From Brachionus koreanus (lineage: Eukaryota > Rotifera > Eurotatoria > Ploima > Brachionidae): DNA of 49,911 bases. Position 1 is the first letter of the stretch, and the number at the start of each line of letters is the position of its first letter. Shown here in pieces: positions 47,166 through 49,911 of this stretch. A model generated the notes under the pieces. It did not search any database. It worked only from the letters and a program-made list of their open reading frames with translations, and had not been told where the DNA came from. The position numbers and the translations under genes are program-made. Location of the stretch: assembly GCA_016987375.1 (NCBI GenBank), contig PJRA01000005.1:3003663-3053573 (forward strand), written 5' to 3'.

Positions 47166-47800
47166 GGGGGATGATCTTGATTTTGAGCAAACATGGATTT
47201 ATGCCGAGTAAATCAAGCAAAATTAATATATTAGAATTAATATAATGAAAAACTTTCTTTAATCTCTATAAAATATTCCCAATGTGGTTTAATACTATAA
47301 ATTATTAAATTAAAGAGAGTTTATCTGGTAATGTTTTTACCTGGTCCATTTTTTTAAAAGCTTTTGTTCAATGAAAATAAAAAAATTTTAACTGAAATTA
47401 ATTTTAATATTTTTTTATGATCTTGATTTAAAAATAAAAGTTAAAAAAACAAAAATTAGAAAAACAAAGGTTGAAAAAATTCCACCGGTCTTTGAGTATT
47501 AATAAAATCGATAATTGAATGTTAAACCCATATTATTTTTTTTTATATTTTTAACATAAATAATTTTCTTTTTAATAATAAAGTTAATAAAAAAAATTTA
47601 TGGTTATTTGTAATTTATCCCCATTTTTCATTAAATTTACATTTCATGAAATTGTGCCCGTAGCGAATTATTCTCAAGATAAATTTAAAAAAAAAAAATT
47701 TATAAAAAATAAAATAAAATTATTTTTGATTTAATAAATTTTTTTTACAATTAAAAAAAGAGATTGAAATAGAATATATCTAATAAAAGATATATTTGCC
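47166..47800. other. 5' flank of the ABCA gene
   Basis: About 630 bases upstream of the open ABCA frame. They should contain the missing first exon(s), 5' UTR and promoter. ATG-GAC-CAG followed by GTAAAA at 47349-47339 (minus strand) has the form of a very short first coding exon, but its phase to the next exon could not be verified. Confidence 0.4.
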
Positions 47801-47986
47801 TTAATCCAAGGAGAGAAAATACTCATAAACTTGTAAGAGAGATTAACAAAAAAGAACAATACCATTATCATTTTTAACAGAGTTGTTGAATCATGGAACA
47901 AGCTACCAAGAGAAGCAATATCAGCAAAGACATTAAAAAGTTTTAAAGCACTAATTCAAAAAGAAATATTCAAATGGAATCCATAA
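47801..47986 (+). mobile_element. CR1-like LINE, 3' end of the reverse transcriptase ORF, decayed
   Basis: The plus strand reads NPRRENTHKLVREINKKEQY, then after a +1 shift NRVVESWNKLPREAISAKTL and KSFKALIQKEIFKWNP before a TAA. This is the typical C-terminus of CR1/L2-type elements (R..N..KL......R..FF..RVV..WN.LP..V..A.....FK..L). Only this 3' piece remains, as expected for 5' truncation during reverse transcription. Confidence 0.75.
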
Positions 47987-49911
47987 GAACTGCAATAGCC
48001 TTAATGGCTAAAAGCAAAATTTGCGCTAGTATAGAGCACTATATTGCATTAACTTCTACTACTATTTCATCATTATGATATGATTAGTTAGTCTTTAAAA
48101 AAACAACTTGATTATAAGTCATTTGTTTCAAAAGATATTATTTTTTTAATTTGCATTGTTTTTAGTCACATTTAAATATTAATAAATTCAGAAAAATAAT
48201 TAATTAAGGTTAATAAGTAAAAGCAACTATAAGATAGATTTCTGAACTTAATTTTAAGAAATTTGTAATTTTTTAAATTTTTTTAGATATTGTTATGAAG
48301 AAAAATATCTAATTTTCAATAGAAATATAATTTGCCCATATAATATTTAAATAGAAACAAGTATTTTCATTCTAATTTTTTTGGGTTACGGAAATTTATG
48401 AAATGGAATCAAATTATTTTGAGTTTTATTCTATTCGGGGATTATTTTCATATTTAGAAAATGGTAATTCTTGAATACAAATTTTTATGGTGATGCTTTT
48501 TAGACAATCTTACAATATTTTCACTTATTCAGTTAAGTATGTTACCGTATCATATTAACCCCAAAATGAAACTATTGGCAATTAATGCTTTATATACTTT
48601 CTAATAGAAAATATATTCTTTTTACATCTACTATAGGACATTTACTTAATATAGATATTTTTTAATACTGTTATAAAAATTATTATATTTTATACGCTAA
48701 AAAAACATTATTTGGCCCATAATATTTTATTTATTTATTTCAGAAAACATCCCATGGTTGAAAGTAATCTATCAGCAAGTAGTAATTTAGTTTGATTCTT
48801 CTCTTGTACCAAAAAACTCAGAAAACACCTTCTACTAACCCTTTCAGCTATTAAATTTTTGCCGTTATTATTCTAGCTGTGAGATCTAGAATTTTCTGAG
48901 AAAATAAGCTCAACTTTCAGTTGATCAAAGCAAGATATTTATCAAAATTAATTGTTCAGAATAAAGTTCTGCATTTATAGAATGATTCTCTGAAACCAGC
49001 TCAAAGTGTATTACTACAAAGTGTTCTCTTTTCAAAACAGGTTAATCACAAATAATGATACATCTAAAAAACCGTTTATCTAGAATTTTTTTTAAGTAGC
49101 TTCCTGATCCTGATCAAAAATAGCCTACTATACCATTTCTTCTTATGAAGACTCGTATCTCCACTATTCACTTCTTACTTTAAGAAAAATTTTCACATCT
49201 CACTACATATTTTATGAGTTATTGCTGGTGCTGATAGATCGTTTTTTCCAATGATTACGTAACAGTACCAAAATTTCAAAATTTTAATTAAAGTTTTTAT
49301 TTTATAAATTTTTTTAAAATTTAATAAACAAAGAGTTAGAAATATTTTGTTGAAGAGTATTAAATACTATTTATTTCAACATATAATATGAATTAAAATT
49401 TTATAATTACAAAGATATTAAAATCAAAAATATCCAACATTTTAAAAAACGCAAAATTTTATGGCCTAACATTGTATTAAAGATTTAAGATTTTTAAACG
49501 TATTGTTCAGCTCTATTGTACCAGATTTAAAAAACCCCAAAAAACTTTTCTTGTATATTTTTTCTTAAAGTAAAAGTTACAAATGCAAAATTCATATAAA
49601 TTTTAAGTTCACATTTACTGCGAGTTTATATTTTAAAAAATATAAAATTAATTTATCATTTAAAAGATAATTAAAAAAGGGCTAAAATATCATATAGATA
49701 ACATAATAATCACTATTGGATCAAATGGTGTAACCGAAAACCTTGAAATTCCTTTTAAATTTTTTTGAGTTTATAAATGATCTTTTTTTAGGTTTTAATG
49801 AGAAAAAATTTAAAATGTTTTGATTTGTAATTTAGCTTTTTAGGTGAAAAAAATTGTTTTTAACACTCAAAAACCGGATGACTTTTTTGACCCTTTTATT
49901 TAATTCTTTTT
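47987..49911. other. Right end of window, no gene seen
   Basis: About 1.9 kb of A+T-rich DNA. The first part may be LINE 3' UTR. Nothing in the remainder shows a sustained reading frame, splice-linked coding similarity or an RNA gene that I can recognise on either strand. Confidence 0.4.

Noticed and set aside
1..49911. CRISPR array, bacterial operon or prophage system
   Set aside because: No regularly spaced direct repeats and no prokaryotic gene layout; all supported genes are spliced or single-exon metazoan types.

Overview
This is nuclear DNA from an animal. It is very A+T-rich. Genes are split by GT-AG introns, mostly 33-64 bp long with a few of 1.6-2.8 kb. The products are metazoan: DNA-PKcs, DWNN/RBBP6 proteins, a GT92-type glycosyltransferase, EGF-repeat secreted proteins and an ABCA transporter. 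Base composition, tiny introns and intergenic remnants of Tc1/mariner, piggyBac-type, CR1-like and tRNA-SINE elements would suit a small invertebrate such as a monogonont rotifer (Brachionus-like). That assignment is an inference from style, not proof.

Layout. (1) 1-11553, minus strand: N-terminal half of the DNA-PKcs gene. I could thread eight exons (about 1870 codons) with matching splice phases; the gene runs off the left edge before the kinase domain. Its two large introns hold a 120-bp inverted repeat, a broken Tc1/mariner element, small palindromes and a TTAA-flanked piggyBac-type MITE. (2) 11707-13672 and 15480-17662, plus strand: two tandem RBBP6-like genes (DWNN ubiquitin-like domain, CCHC knuckle, RING-like domain, SR tail) with identical exon structure. 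The first shares a 153-bp head-to-head promoter with DNA-PKcs. (3) 17.8-19.75 kb: decayed non-LTR reverse transcriptase and the 3' half of a Tc1/mariner element whose inverted repeat matches the 5' half in the DNA-PKcs intron. (4) 21240-22859: single-exon type II membrane protein resembling GT92 glycosyltransferases. (5) 24.8-39.0 kb: an EGF-repeat cluster. It holds a plus-strand gene of about 21 EGF modules interrupted by one in-frame TAA, a segmental duplication (27.35-30.26 kb and 31.4-37.2 kb), a dead minus-strand EGF gene in the first copy, an intact 7-exon 501-aa minus-strand EGF gene in the second, and a single-exon 286-aa EGF gene. (6) 39352-47165, minus strand: a full ABCA-type transporter (two TMDs, two NBDs), first exon(s) unresolved. 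(7) 47.2-49.9 kb: no gene seen, one CR1-like 3' remnant.

The genes do not form an operon or a pathway. Three patterns link neighbours: the shared DNA-PKcs/RBBP6 promoter (DNA repair and RNA 3'-end/ubiquitin functions), tandem RBBP6 duplication with locally high identity, and birth and death of secreted EGF-repeat genes through duplication that carried a LINE remnant along.
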